Below are positions 25,706 through 33,919 of a DNA stretch of 39,809 nucleotides, one piece after another. The notes beneath the pieces are model-generated. The model was given only the letters and a program-made list of their open reading frames with translations, was not told the DNA's origin and made no database searches. Position 1 is the first letter of the stretch. The number at the start of each line of letters is the position of its first letter. The position numbers and the translations under genes were made by a program. The stretch comes from Rhodocyclaceae bacterium (lineage in GTDB: Bacteria; Pseudomonadota; Gammaproteobacteria; Burkholderiales; Rhodocyclaceae), in the NCBI GenBank assembly GCA_030680085.1, contig JAUXWU010000118.1, forward strand, positions 1-39,809. Direction: 5' to 3'.

Positions 25706-26260
25706 TTAAGACCCCCCCGCGAGGGGGGCGAAGGGGGACGGGCGTTTCCCCAGTTTGCGCTGTAGCGTGCGGCGATGCATCTGCAGGGCACGGGCCGTGG
25801 CCGAGATATTCCCCTCATTTGCCTGCAATATGCGCTGAATGTGCTCCCATTCAAGTCGGCTGACCGACATGGGTTCGGCGGTGATGGCACCTTCGATTTC
25901 CGGGGTGGCATCCTCAAGGGCGGCGAGAATGGCGTCGATCTCTACTGGTTTGGCCAGGTACTGCATTGCGCCCAGCTTGATGGCTTCGACCGCGGTGGCG
26001 ATGCTGGCATAGCCGGTGAGCACGACAATGCGGCAGTCCTGCCGTGCCGCCAGCAATTCCGGGATCAGCGTCAGGCCTGAGGTGCCAGCCAGATTGAGAT
26101 CGAGCACGACAAGTTCCGGCGCCGCCTGCCGGATGACCGCCCGGGCCTCGTCCGGGCTGGTGACGCCGCGGGCGGGCATGCCACGCCGCACGAAGGCGCG
26201 CACCAGCACTGCATTGAAGGTGGCGTCGTCGTCGATAATCAGAATAGGAGCGGTGGTCAT
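25706..26260 (-). CDS. regA: RegA/PrrA/ActR-family redox response regulator
   Basis: This 184-residue regulator has a receiver domain with phospho-acceptor D54 (VVLDLNLAGTSGL) and K104 (LAKPVEIDAI). A short linker leads to a Fis-type helix-turn-helix (EGNISATARALQMHRRTLQRKLGKR), the almost invariant recognition helix of the RegA/PrrA family. The family controls respiration, CO2 and N2 fixation and denitrification in response to redox. It overlaps regB by 4 bp. The last dozen residues (PSPFAPLAGGS) come from a GC-hairpin tail, as in ntrC. Confidence 0.93.
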   Translation of the reverse strand: MTTAPILIIDDDATFNAVLVRAFVRRGMPARGVTSPDEARAVIRQAAPELVVLDLNLAGTSGLTLIPELLAARQDCRIVVLTGYASIATAVEAIKLGAMQYLAKPVEIDAILAALEDATPEIEGAITAEPMSVSRLEWEHIQRILQANEGNISATARALQMHRRTLQRKLGKRPSPFAPLAGGS

Positions 26261-27534
26261 GGTGAAATTCTATCCAGCGGTAGTTCGATGCGCGCCAGTC
26301 CGCCGCCACCCGCCGCGTTGGCGAGGACCAGTCGACCGCCCAGTCGATCGATGACGCCCTGTGTCAGCAGCAGGCCGATGCCGCTGCCGCCGCTGCCACC
26401 GAAATTGGCCGAAAACGGTATCCGGCCGGCCTGCCGCAGCACTTCAGCGGAAAATCCGGGACCCTGATCGCGCACCTCGATCACCAGCGTCGTCGCGTTC
26501 CATTGCACGCCAAGGACGATTTCGCCGCCGCCAACATTGGCGGCATTGTTGAGCAGGTTGATTACGCCCTGTTCCAGCGCCGGATCGGCGATGATTTCTG
26601 GCGTCGGCGGCTGTGCTGAAATCTCGACCCGGCTCGCGCAATGCGTTCGCTGCTGGCGCCAGCGACGATGAAGCGCGTCGATCCAGATATCGACGGCAAC
26701 GGCCGAGGCATTTTCAAGCCGGCCGACACCGGCACGCTCGGTCAGGCCGGTGAGGAGGGTCTTGCAGGCGGCAATCTGGCCGCGCAGGATGCCGATATCG
26801 GCACGCGCAGCCTCGTTCAAAGTGGTGTCATGCTCCAGTTCGCCGGCAATCACCGCCATGGTCGCCAACGGCGTGCCCAGCTCGTGCGCGGCGCCCGCCG
26901 CCAGGGCGCCCAGGGCGACGAGATGCTCGTCCCGCAGCGCCCGCTCGCTGGCGGCCGCAAGTTCGGCGTCGCGCTGACGGATGGTCGCCATCATGCGCAT
27001 GATGAACCAGGCCATCAGCGCCGCCGAAACCACGAAGGTCAGCCACATGCCGGAGAGGTGCAACTGCGCCGCGCGGCTGCCGTCGCCGATCGGCAACGGC
27101 ACGAACACCACCATCAGCGCCGAATAGGCGGCAATCGCCAGCCCGGTGACAACGACGACATAGGGGCGCGGCAGGGTCAGCGCCGCAAAGGCGACGGACG
27201 GCAGCAGCAGCGAAATCAGCGGATTGGTGGCGCCACCGCTAAAAAACATCAGGGCGGCGAGCGTCGCCAGATCGAGGCAAATCTGGCGGAACAGTTCGGC
27301 GGCGCTGGCCGCGGATATTGAACGGAAACGCCGCCAGGCAAAGCCGTTGAACAGGGCCGCGACGCCAATGATGGCGAGCAAGGGCAGCGCCATCAGCGGA
27401 ATGGCCAGCAGGAACGGGGCGACAAGAATTACCGCCGCCGCCAGGCCTAAGACGACCCAGCGCACGGCAATCAAACGGCGCAGGCTGGCGAGGGTTTGGG
27501 CGCCGTCCCAGCTCCGGCTCAGGTTCGATATCAC
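26257..27534 (-). CDS. regB: RegB/PrrB-family redox-sensing histidine kinase
   Basis: This 425-residue protein starts at a GTG (27534; VISNLSRSWDG) between the nosL stop and this frame; the 588-aa track ORF is antisense-extended. Six transmembrane helices span about 22-185. GGATNPL (100-106) corresponds to the quinone-binding GGxxNPF motif of RegB, with Leu instead of Phe. The H-box AAGAAHELGTPLATMAVIAGEL (H217) is RegB-type. C257 in QIAACKTLL is at the place of the redox-active cysteine. The ATPase domain ends with GGSGGSGIGLLL. It senses quinone/redox state and phosphorylates RegA. Confidence 0.9.
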   Translation of the reverse strand: MISNLSRSWDGAQTLASLRRLIAVRWVVLGLAAAVILVAPFLLAIPLMALPLLAIIGVAALFNGFAWRRFRSISAASAAELFRQICLDLATLAALMFFSGGATNPLISLLLPSVAFAALTLPRPYVVVVTGLAIAAYSALMVVFVPLPIGDGSRAAQLHLSGMWLTFVVSAALMAWFIMRMMATIRQRDAELAAASERALRDEHLVALGALAAGAAHELGTPLATMAVIAGELEHDTTLNEAARADIGILRGQIAACKTLLTGLTERAGVGRLENASAVAVDIWIDALHRRWRQQRTHCASRVEISAQPPTPEIIADPALEQGVINLLNNAANVGGGEIVLGVQWNATTLVIEVRDQGPGFSAEVLRQAGRIPFSANFGGSGGSGIGLLLTQGVIDRLGGRLVLANAAGGGGLARIELPLDRISP

Positions 27535-27569
27535 GAGCGGATTATCCTGAAAAACCGACGCCGCAGTGC

Positions 27570-28061
27570 CTAGAACTTGCCGTCGTCGAGCCGTGCGGGC
27601 AAATCGCGCGTTACCTGATCGAAGCGCAGAATTTTCTGGCCCTTGTGCTCCCGGAGGAAATCCTCGGCATCGGTGCGGGTGGCCAGCGGTATCAATTCGT
27701 GGCCCATCGGCCCCAGGACATCCGAGCCGATCACGTAGAAAGCATTTTTTGCGTCGACCTTCTGGAGGTTGTAATAATCGGTGACGGCAATCGTCATGAT
27801 GTCCTCGCGGCGGTGGTTCGGCGCATATTTGGGCAAATCGAACAGATATTTGAACATGTCCTTGGCGCCGTCGAAATGATGCGCGTGGCCGTTTCGGTAG
27901 AGCACCGTCGCCACCCAGTTCGGATATTTCGACACCAGCATGCCGCAGACGGGGCAAAGGTCGCGCGGCCCCGGCTTGGGCACGACGAGCGCCTGGGCGG
28001 AGGCCAGCCCCACCCAGACACAAAGTAAAACGATGAAAAAAACGCGCAGGCTACGCGGCAT
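27570..28061 (-). CDS. nosL: NosL-family copper-binding protein
   Basis: This 163-residue exported protein has a signal sequence (MPRSLRVFFIVLLCVWVGLASAQA) and the NosL copper motif PVCGMLVSKYPNWVA (CxxCGM), followed by FDGAKDMFKYLFD. NosL delivers Cu(I) during assembly of the CuZ site of nitrous oxide reductase. Typical NosL is a lipoprotein; no clear lipobox is seen here (the signal ends in LASAQA), so it may be soluble or kept by its signal helix. It overlaps the upstream NosL-like gene by one base (TGATG) and precedes regB by 35 bp. Confidence 0.88.
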   Translation of the reverse strand: MPRSLRVFFIVLLCVWVGLASAQALVVPKPGPRDLCPVCGMLVSKYPNWVATVLYRNGHAHHFDGAKDMFKYLFDLPKYAPNHRREDIMTIAVTDYYNLQKVDAKNAFYVIGSDVLGPMGHELIPLATRTDAEDFLREHKGQKILRFDQVTRDLPARLDDGKF

Positions 28062-28672
28062 CAGGATTTGCCCTGCTGCTCCAGCATGCGCTTGCGCCGT
28101 TCGGCGCGATTTTTGCGGATCATGCTGACGTCCTGCGACATGTCGGTGTAGGCGGCCAGTAGCGCCTGGTCGAAATTGGCCAGCTCGCCGCCGTGGGCCG
28201 CCCGCGAGGCGGCAGCCGCGTCGGCCGTGCCATAGGCGACTTTGCTGCGCTTGGTCATCACGCCCTTGAGCGACGAGCCGACGAGGAAGCGCGCCTTGTC
28301 GACATCGACCAGCGGTTTCAGCTCGGCGGGCGAAGCATTGTCGCCGACCCAGATCGCCTTCGGCTCCCGGTCGATATTGATCGAGAGACTGATGGCGGCG
28401 CAGTGGAGCGAGCAGGTGCCGTCGGCGAGGTCGTCGCCGTAGTGGATCAGCATGCGCGAGTGGTGAAACTGCTTGCGGTCCATGCCGCAATAGGGGCACT
28501 TGGGATACTTCTCGATGTCGCTTTCATGCGCCTGTGGATCCGGCGCCTGCTTGGGAATGAACTGCGTCGGCGTGCCGTCGCCATGACATTGGGCGGCGTG
28601 GGCGGGGGTGGCGCTGACAGCGAGGCCGACGCCGGCGAACAGGGACAATTTCAGGGCTGCGCGACGATCCAT
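28061..28672 (-). CDS. Second NosL-like exported protein with CPYCGM motif
   Basis: This 203-residue protein has an N-terminal export signal with two arginines (MDRRAALKLSLFAGVGLAVSATPAHA). It has the copper-type motif KCPYCGMDRKQFHHSRMLIHY (C-x2-C-G-M plus a His/Met cluster), then GTCSLHCAAISLSI with further Cys and His. The last 40 residues are strongly basic (RKNRAERRKRMLEQ). It belongs to the NosL superfamily but is longer and richer in Cys/His than NosL. A strong ribosome site (GGAAGGAGA) precedes the ATG. It is probably co-transcribed with nosL, so a two-step copper relay is a reasonable inference. Confidence 0.8.
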   Translation of the reverse strand: MDRRAALKLSLFAGVGLAVSATPAHAAQCHGDGTPTQFIPKQAPDPQAHESDIEKYPKCPYCGMDRKQFHHSRMLIHYGDDLADGTCSLHCAAISLSINIDREPKAIWVGDNASPAELKPLVDVDKARFLVGSSLKGVMTKRSKVAYGTADAAAASRAAHGGELANFDQALLAAYTDMSQDVSMIRKNRAERRKRMLEQQGKS

Positions 28673-28744
28673 GACGATCTCCTTCCAAGGTTAAAAAAGA
28701 TAACGATATTAGGCGCAGAAGATCCGGACGCGGCTGCGGCATTT

Positions 28745-28761
28745 TGTCGCGTGCGACGACA
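28745..28761. promoter_or_regulatory. Candidate operator between divergent nosL-like and TonB receptor genes
   Basis: TGTCG-N7-CGACA encloses a tighter palindrome GTCGC-GT-GCGAC in the 156-bp divergent region. It does not resemble FNR/DNR or Fur boxes. TAGGAT at 28791-28796 is a possible -10 box for the receptor gene. Confidence 0.3.
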
Positions 28762-28828
28762 CGTCGCAGAGCAGCGGCCCGTCATCTGACTAGGATGGCG
28801 GCTCCCTCATTTCTCCTCCACTCTATCC

Positions 28829-31048
28829 ATGAAACAGCACCGATTTTCCATCGCGCTAGCCATCGCGGCCCTGCCTTTCACCTTGCACGCTCAGGACGAC
28901 GAACTGTTCACTGTCGTCGTGACGGCCCAGAAAATCCAGAGCTTGAATGCCACTCGTCTCGGTGGCGCAGACCTGGCTCCCTTGCGTCCGGCCACCAGCG
29001 ATACCGCCAGCCTGCTGCGTGACATTCCCGGCGTCAGCCTCTACGGCGCCGGCGGCGTTTCCAGCCTCCCGGCGATTCACGGCCTTGCCGATGACCGGCT
29101 GCGCATCAAGGTCGATGGCATGGACCTTATTTCCGCCTGCGGCAACCACATGAATCCGCCACTCTCCTACATCGATCCGACCCACGTCGGCAGCATCAAC
29201 GTATTTGCCGGCATCGCGCCGGTAAGCTCCGGCGGCGACAGCATCGGCGGCACGATTCTGGTCAATTCCCCCGCTGCGGAATTTGCCAAGGCCGGGCAAG
29301 GCCTGCTCCTCAAGGGCGCGGCAGGTGCCTTTTACCGCAGCAACGGCAATGCCAATGGCGGCAACCTTTCCGCGACCATCGCCAACGAAAAACTGAGCAT
29401 GACCTACAGCGGTTCGACCGCCAAGGCCGATAACTACACGGCGGGCGGCGACTTCAAGCCAGCCGGGCTTGCGGCAGCCGGTCGCGGCTGGCTGGCTGGC
29501 GACGAGGTTGGCTCGTCCATGTATGAGTCGACCAATCAGTCGCTCAAATTCGCGCTGCGCCACGAAAACCACCTGGTCGAGTTCAAGTACGGCGTGCAGG
29601 ACATCCCTGTCCAGGGCTGGACCAACCAGCGCATGGACATGACCGGCAACGACAGCACACAACTCAACCTGCGTTACCGGGGCCAGTTCGACTGGGGCGC
29701 ACTGGAGGCGCGTGCCTATAACGAAAAGACGCGGCACGTCATGCAATTTGGCGACGACAAGCTTTACTGGTATGGCTCAACCACGGCGGTGGACGGCATT
29801 CCCTGCGTGCCCAGCGGCGGCACCACCGGTTGTGCGGCGGGTATGCCGATGGATACCCAGGGCGACAACACCGGCGTGGTCGTCAAGGCGGACATCATCC
29901 TTTCGGCGCGCGATCTGCTGCGGGTGGGTGGCGAGGCCCAGCGTTATCGCCTCGACGACTGGTGGGATCCGTCCGGCAAAGGAATGTGGCCCAATGTTTT
30001 CTGGAATATCAACAATGGCGAGCGTGATCGTCTGGCCCTCTTCGGTGAATGGGAGGCGCAGTGGAATCCGCAATGGCTGACGCAATTGGGCCTGCGGCAC
30101 GAAACTGTCGATATGAATGCGGGCAATGTGCAGGGCTATAACGTTCTCTCCTATGGCGCTGATGCAACTGCCTTCAATGCCAAAGACCGCAAGAAGACCG
30201 ACCACAATCTGGACTTCACCGCACTGGCGCGCTATACGCCGGATGCCACGCAAACCTTCGAGGCCGGTTATGCCCAGAAAACCCGCTCACCCAACCTCTA
30301 CGAGCGCTACGCCTGGTCGACGGGCGGGATGGCGATGCGCATGATCAACATGACTGGCGACGGCAACGGCTATGTCGGCAATCTCGACCTGAAGCCGGAA
30401 GTGGCCCATACCCTGAGCGCCACCGCCGACTGGCACGATGCCGCGAAGGAGCAATGGGGCTTCAAGCTCACGCCCTACCTCACCTACGTCGATGATTACA
30501 TCGATGCCGCCCGGATCGCCACCACCTACACATCGACACAGTACGTCTATCTCCGCTTCGTCAATCAGTCTGCCCGGCTGTATGGCCTGGATCTCTCGGG
30601 CCACTTCCCGTTGGCGAAGATCGATGGTTACGGCAGTTTCACCGCAACCGGCAAGTTGAATTACGTGCGCGGCAAGAACCGCACGACCGGCGACGATCTC
30701 TACAACATGATGCCGCCGAACGCGAAACTGGCTGTGGTGCATAAGCTCGGTGCCTGGACCAATACCCTCGAAACCGAACTGGTGAGCGCCAAGGACCAGG
30801 TTAACGCAGAGCGCAACGAAGTCCGGACGTCCGGCTATGGCCTGATCCACCTGCGCAGTAGTTACGAGTGGAAGCAGGCGCGCTTCGATATCGGTATCGA
30901 GAACCTGTTCGACAAGCTCTACAAGCATCCGCTGGGCGGCGCTTACCTGGGCCAGGGCAAGACCATGTCCGGAACGATTGTCCCCTGGGGCGTTACCGTT
31001 CCCGGCATGGGCCGCTCGATTTACGCCGGGGTGAACGTCAAGTTCTGA
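28829..31048 (+). CDS. TonB-dependent copper receptor, NosA/OprC-like
   Basis: This 739-residue outer-membrane receptor has a Sec signal (MKQHRFSIALAIAALPFTLHA) and a plug domain (LLRDIPGVSLYGAGGVSSLPAIHGLADDRLRIKVDGM). A 22-strand barrel ends in aromatic SIYAGVNVKF. ISACGNHMNPPLSYIDP matches the NosA/OprC plug motif, with a CxxxM copper site (C104, M108). HxM (H303, M305 in TRHVMQFGD) matches the second half of the OprC copper site. It therefore probably imports copper, with the need set by NosZ. It faces away from the two NosL genes. Confidence 0.88.
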   Translation: MKQHRFSIALAIAALPFTLHAQDDELFTVVVTAQKIQSLNATRLGGADLAPLRPATSDTASLLRDIPGVSLYGAGGVSSLPAIHGLADDRLRIKVDGMDLISACGNHMNPPLSYIDPTHVGSINVFAGIAPVSSGGDSIGGTILVNSPAAEFAKAGQGLLLKGAAGAFYRSNGNANGGNLSATIANEKLSMTYSGSTAKADNYTAGGDFKPAGLAAAGRGWLAGDEVGSSMYESTNQSLKFALRHENHLVEFKYGVQDIPVQGWTNQRMDMTGNDSTQLNLRYRGQFDWGALEARAYNEKTRHVMQFGDDKLYWYGSTTAVDGIPCVPSGGTTGCAAGMPMDTQGDNTGVVVKADIILSARDLLRVGGEAQRYRLDDWWDPSGKGMWPNVFWNINNGERDRLALFGEWEAQWNPQWLTQLGLRHETVDMNAGNVQGYNVLSYGADATAFNAKDRKKTDHNLDFTALARYTPDATQTFEAGYAQKTRSPNLYERYAWSTGGMAMRMINMTGDGNGYVGNLDLKPEVAHTLSATADWHDAAKEQWGFKLTPYLTYVDDYIDAARIATTYTSTQYVYLRFVNQSARLYGLDLSGHFPLAKIDGYGSFTATGKLNYVRGKNRTTGDDLYNMMPPNAKLAVVHKLGAWTNTLETELVSAKDQVNAERNEVRTSGYGLIHLRSSYEWKQARFDIGIENLFDKLYKHPLGGAYLGQGKTMSGTIVPWGVTVPGMGRSIYAGVNVKF

Positions 31049-31071
31049 AAGTCGGCTCTGGTGGGACGGCG
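31047..31071 (-). repeat. Dispersed 24-bp repeat, copy 7 (intergenic, two mismatches)
   Basis: It overlaps the stop of the TonB receptor gene by two bases and fills the 28-bp gap to the convergent kinase gene. Confidence 0.6.
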
Positions 31072-31076
31072 CGAGG

Positions 31077-32165
31077 CTATCGAGGAAACGTCAGCCGCAC
31101 GGCCAGCCCCGGCTGGCCGATCCCGTCGGCCAGTTCGAGATGCGCGCCATGCAGCTCGGCGATGCGGGCGACGATGGACAGGCCCAGGCCGCTGCCTTCA
31201 ATGTCCTGCCCGGCCAGGCGATGCAGGCGCCGCAGCGCCTGGTCACGCTGATCGGCGGGTATGCCCGGCCCGCTATCGCTGACCATCAGGAGGACATCGC
31301 TTCCTGTCGACGTGACGGCAACGCGCACCTGCCCGCCCGCCGGCGTATAGCGCACCGCATTGTCGAGCAGGTTGCGCAGCAGGATGCGCAGCATGGCGTC
31401 GTTGGCCATCAGGCTGACCGGCGCGGGTGCAGCGAGTTCGAGCGCGATATTTTTTTCCAGCGCCGCCACGCCGTGATCCGCGCAGATCGCCACGGCCAAC
31501 TCGTCGAGACGCACCGTGTCCATGGGCAACCCGGCGGCCGGATCGAGCCGGGCGAGTGTCAGCAATTGTTCGACCAGATGGCTGGCGCGGCGCGCACCGG
31601 CGGCCAGTTGCGCGATGGCATGATCGCGTTCCGCCGCATCGCGCGCGCGCAAGGCGACCTGCGCCTGGGCGGCGATGGCGGCAAGCGGCGTGCGCAGTTC
31701 GTGGGCCGCATCGGCGGTGAAGCGACGCTCATTCTCGAGCGCGCGATCGACGCGGGTAAACAGTTTGTTGAGGGCTTCGAGCAGGGGCCGGATCTCGCGT
31801 GGCGCCACCGCAGGCGCTACCGGATCGAGGCGCTCGGGCGCACGTTTGCCGAGTTCGGCGGCGACTTCGTCGAGCGGCGCCAGTCCGCGCCGCGTGGCGA
31901 ACCAGATCCAGCCCCCCAGCAAGGGCAGGCCGAACAGGAGCGGGGTCAGCAGGCCTTGGATGAAATGCTCATCGAATTCTTCACGCAAGCGATCCCGGGC
32001 TTCATGGCGATCGCGCTTTTCCTCATGCTTGTGCAACTTGGCCAGTTCGTGGCGCGCCTCGAAGTAGACAACGCCCATCGCCCCCAGCCAGCCGATGGTG
32101 ATGCCGCCCAGCAGCCAGACGAGCAGGCGCCGCCGCAACGAGAACCAGCGCGTCTGCCCGCTCAT
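31077..32165 (-). CDS. QseC/PmrB-like sensor histidine kinase with short His-rich sensor loop
   Basis: This 362-residue kinase has two transmembrane helices (about 14-35 and 71-90). Between them is a periplasmic loop of only about 35 residues that is highly charged and rich in histidine (H39, H45, H47, H54, H67; LAKLHKHEEKRDRHEARDRL). Then come HAMP, the H-box RFTADAAHELRTPLAAIAAQ (H155), the N-box RNLLDNAVRY and the G-box GSGLGLSIV. The cytoplasmic part is QseC-like. QseC normally has a periplasmic domain of about 130 residues, so the sensor is reduced or replaced, and metal sensing is a possible reading. It overlaps the response regulator by 4 bp and ends the SHP operon. Confidence 0.88.
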   Translation of the reverse strand: MSGQTRWFSLRRRLLVWLLGGITIGWLGAMGVVYFEARHELAKLHKHEEKRDRHEARDRLREEFDEHFIQGLLTPLLFGLPLLGGWIWFATRRGLAPLDEVAAELGKRAPERLDPVAPAVAPREIRPLLEALNKLFTRVDRALENERRFTADAAHELRTPLAAIAAQAQVALRARDAAERDHAIAQLAAGARRASHLVEQLLTLARLDPAAGLPMDTVRLDELAVAICADHGVAALEKNIALELAAPAPVSLMANDAMLRILLRNLLDNAVRYTPAGGQVRVAVTSTGSDVLLMVSDSGPGIPADQRDQALRRLHRLAGQDIEGSGLGLSIVARIAELHGAHLELADGIGQPGLAVRLTFPR

Positions 32166-32821
32166 GCCCTGGCCACCATGTAGCCCACGCCACGCAGCGT
32201 CTTGATCAGCTCGGCGCCGAGTTTTTTGCGCAAATGATGGATATGCACTTCAAGCGCGTTGCTGTCCGGCTCGTCGCGCCAGCCATAGAGCGCGCCTTCG
32301 AGCTGGGCACGCGTCATGACCCGGCCGCGGTTTTCCAGCAGGGTCTGCAACAAGGAAAACTCGCGCACCGAAAGCTCCACGGCCGTTCCGGCCCGCGTGA
32401 CCTGGCGGGCGGCGGGATCAAGCACCAGATCGCCATGCCGCAACAAGGGCACCGCGCGACCCGCCGTACGCCGCGCCAGCGCTCGCACGCGCGCCGCCAG
32501 TTCGTCGAGATCGACCGGCTTGACGAGGTAATCGTCGGCGCCGCCATCGAGTCCGGCGATCTTGTCGCCGGTGGCGTCGCGCGCGGTCAGGATCAGCACC
32601 GGCAGCGTCTGTCCGCGCCCGCGCAGGCGCGCCAGCACCTCCATGCCCGCCAGGCGCGGCAGGCCGAGATCGAGCACCAGCAGGTCGAAGCTTTCGCTCT
32701 TGAGGGCGAGGTCGGCGGCAATGCCGTCCTTCACCCAGTCGACGGCATAGCCGTCTTGGCGCAGGCCAACCATCAGGCCATCGCCCAGTTGTGGATCATC
32801 TTCGGCAAGGAGTATGCGCAT
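32162..32821 (-). CDS. OmpR/PhoB-family response regulator (QseB/PmrA-like)
   Basis: This 219-residue protein has a receiver domain with D51 (LLVLDLGLPRLAGMEVL) and K101 region (YLVKPVDLDELAARV), and an OmpR-type winged helix (LTVREFSLLQTLL-like region, GRVMTRAQLEGALYGW, SNALEVHIHHLRKKLGAELIKTLRGVGYMV). It is of the QseB/PmrA branch, whose members recognise CTTAAG repeats; four such half-sites lie ahead of the operon. It sits 10 bp after the cytochrome b561 gene. Confidence 0.92.
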   Translation of the reverse strand: MRILLAEDDPQLGDGLMVGLRQDGYAVDWVKDGIAADLALKSESFDLLVLDLGLPRLAGMEVLARLRGRGQTLPVLILTARDATGDKIAGLDGGADDYLVKPVDLDELAARVRALARRTAGRAVPLLRHGDLVLDPAARQVTRAGTAVELSVREFSLLQTLLENRGRVMTRAQLEGALYGWRDEPDSNALEVHIHHLRKKLGAELIKTLRGVGYMVARA

Positions 32822-32831
32822 GCCCGTAATC

Positions 32832-33437
32832 TTAGCGCGCCAACCACCATGCGCAGACAGCCACCCAGCCGAGCAGCAACACGACCGCCAGCGGGCGGGT
32901 ACTGCTGATCGCCTCGTCGGGCCGTCCCTGCTTCAATCCGGTGAACATCGCCTGCACCAGATTCTCGCGATGGGCAAGACTGCTGACGACGACGCCGCCC
33001 ACGTGCAGCAGGGCCACGGCCAGCATGCCCGACGCCAGCGCTTCATGCACTTCCTCCAGCCACTCCCCACCGATGTCTTGATAGACAAGCCAGCCGCTCG
33101 CCCCAGCCAGCAGCCCCAGGCTCAGCAAGGCAAGGATGGCCCAACCGCCTGCGGCATTGTGGCCGGCATACTGCGACTCTTCACGCCGGAACAGGCCAGA
33201 GACATAGTCCAGCACCGCCCCCGGGCCGCGCACGAAGCTGGAAAAACGCGCATGGCGCGTACCGAAAACTCCCCAGAGCAGGCGAAACAGCACGACGCCG
33301 ACGACGGTGCCGCCGGCGAAGGCATGCACCAGACGCCATTCCTCGCTCTCGCCGGTAATCCAGGCCAGCGCGAACGCGCCAACCAGCAACCAGTGGCCGA
33401 TGCGCACCGGCCAGTCCCAGACCCGGATCTTGTTCAT
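32832..33437 (-). CDS. Cytochrome b561-type membrane protein
   Basis: This 201-residue protein has four transmembrane helices and paired histidines for two b haems (RIGHWLLVGAF, LVHAFAGGTVVG, VHEALASGMLAVALLHVGGVV). The N-terminus IRVWDWPVRIGHWL is typical of the bacterial cytochrome b561/HydC-like group. It would pass electrons from the quinol pool to the periplasmic cytochromes encoded just upstream (dihaem cytochrome c and SHP), with 1 bp between genes. This matches the known shp-dhc-b561 gene set. The terminal acceptor is unknown. Confidence 0.9.
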   Translation of the reverse strand: MNKIRVWDWPVRIGHWLLVGAFALAWITGESEEWRLVHAFAGGTVVGVVLFRLLWGVFGTRHARFSSFVRGPGAVLDYVSGLFRREESQYAGHNAAGGWAILALLSLGLLAGASGWLVYQDIGGEWLEEVHEALASGMLAVALLHVGGVVVSSLAHRENLVQAMFTGLKQGRPDEAISSTRPLAVVLLLGWVAVCAWWLAR

Positions 33438-33438
33438 G

Positions 33439-33918
33439 TCAGTCCTTCCTGTGCTTGCCGTTCGGCATCACGATCTCGCGCTCGCGATAACTTCCATCCG
33501 CCGCCCTGGTATGGCAGGCCGCGCAGTTGGCCGGCGTTTTCACCTTGGCATGCGTCCAGTCGGCGCGCGGTACCTCGCGGTGTTCGCGCAGGAACCAGTC
33601 CGTCTGCGTGAGCCGCGGCAGCTCGCCGGCTGGTGCCGTCCTGCCAGCGCCGACTTTTCTGCCGCCCGCATTGCGGACGTGAAAGTCTTCGAGGGTCTGG
33701 CGCGTTTTCTCATCAAGGCTCGCGTTGTCGCCGTAGTGCTTGTCCAGCGAGCGCATCACGCGCCGCCAGTCGTCCGCCACCAGCAACTGCGGGGGAAAGG
33801 CCACGTGGCAGCTCCCGCACTCGGCCTGGAAGGCCGGCGGCGCATTGAGGGGCAGGCGCAGGTCGTCCGCATAGGCGGCCAGCGGGAGCAATGCAATCAG
33901 CAACAGGGATTTGTTCAT
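33439..33918 (-). CDS. Dihaem cytochrome c (DHC family)
   Basis: This 159-residue periplasmic protein has a signal peptide (MNKSLLLIALLPLAAYA) and two haem c sites, CGSCH (34-38) and CAACH (132-136). It matches the DHC family, the usual electron donor to SHP. Residues RKVGAGRTA (87-95) between FHVRNAGG and PAGELPRL are read from the antisense of a nearly perfect dispersed-repeat copy and look like a 9-10 residue insert in the segment joining the two haem domains. It lies 1 bp after shp and 1 bp before the b561 gene. Confidence 0.9.
   Translation of the reverse strand: MNKSLLLIALLPLAAYADDLRLPLNAPPAFQAECGSCHVAFPPQLLVADDWRRVMRSLDKHYGDNASLDEKTRQTLEDFHVRNAGGRKVGAGRTAPAGELPRLTQTDWFLREHREVPRADWTHAKVKTPANCAACHTRAADGSYREREIVMPNGKHRKD
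33634..33658 (+). repeat. Dispersed 24-bp repeat, copy 8 (inside the dihaem cytochrome gene)
   Basis: Two mismatches to the consensus, near its 5' end. It lies antisense to the gene and is translated as RKVGAGRTA, a third reading frame for this repeat. Confidence 0.7.
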
Positions 33919-33919
33919 G

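Noticed and set aside
26257-28023. 588-aa version of RegB
   Set aside because: The first 163 codons run through nosL in a different frame of the same strand. The GTG at 27534 fits RegB length and the gap after nosL.
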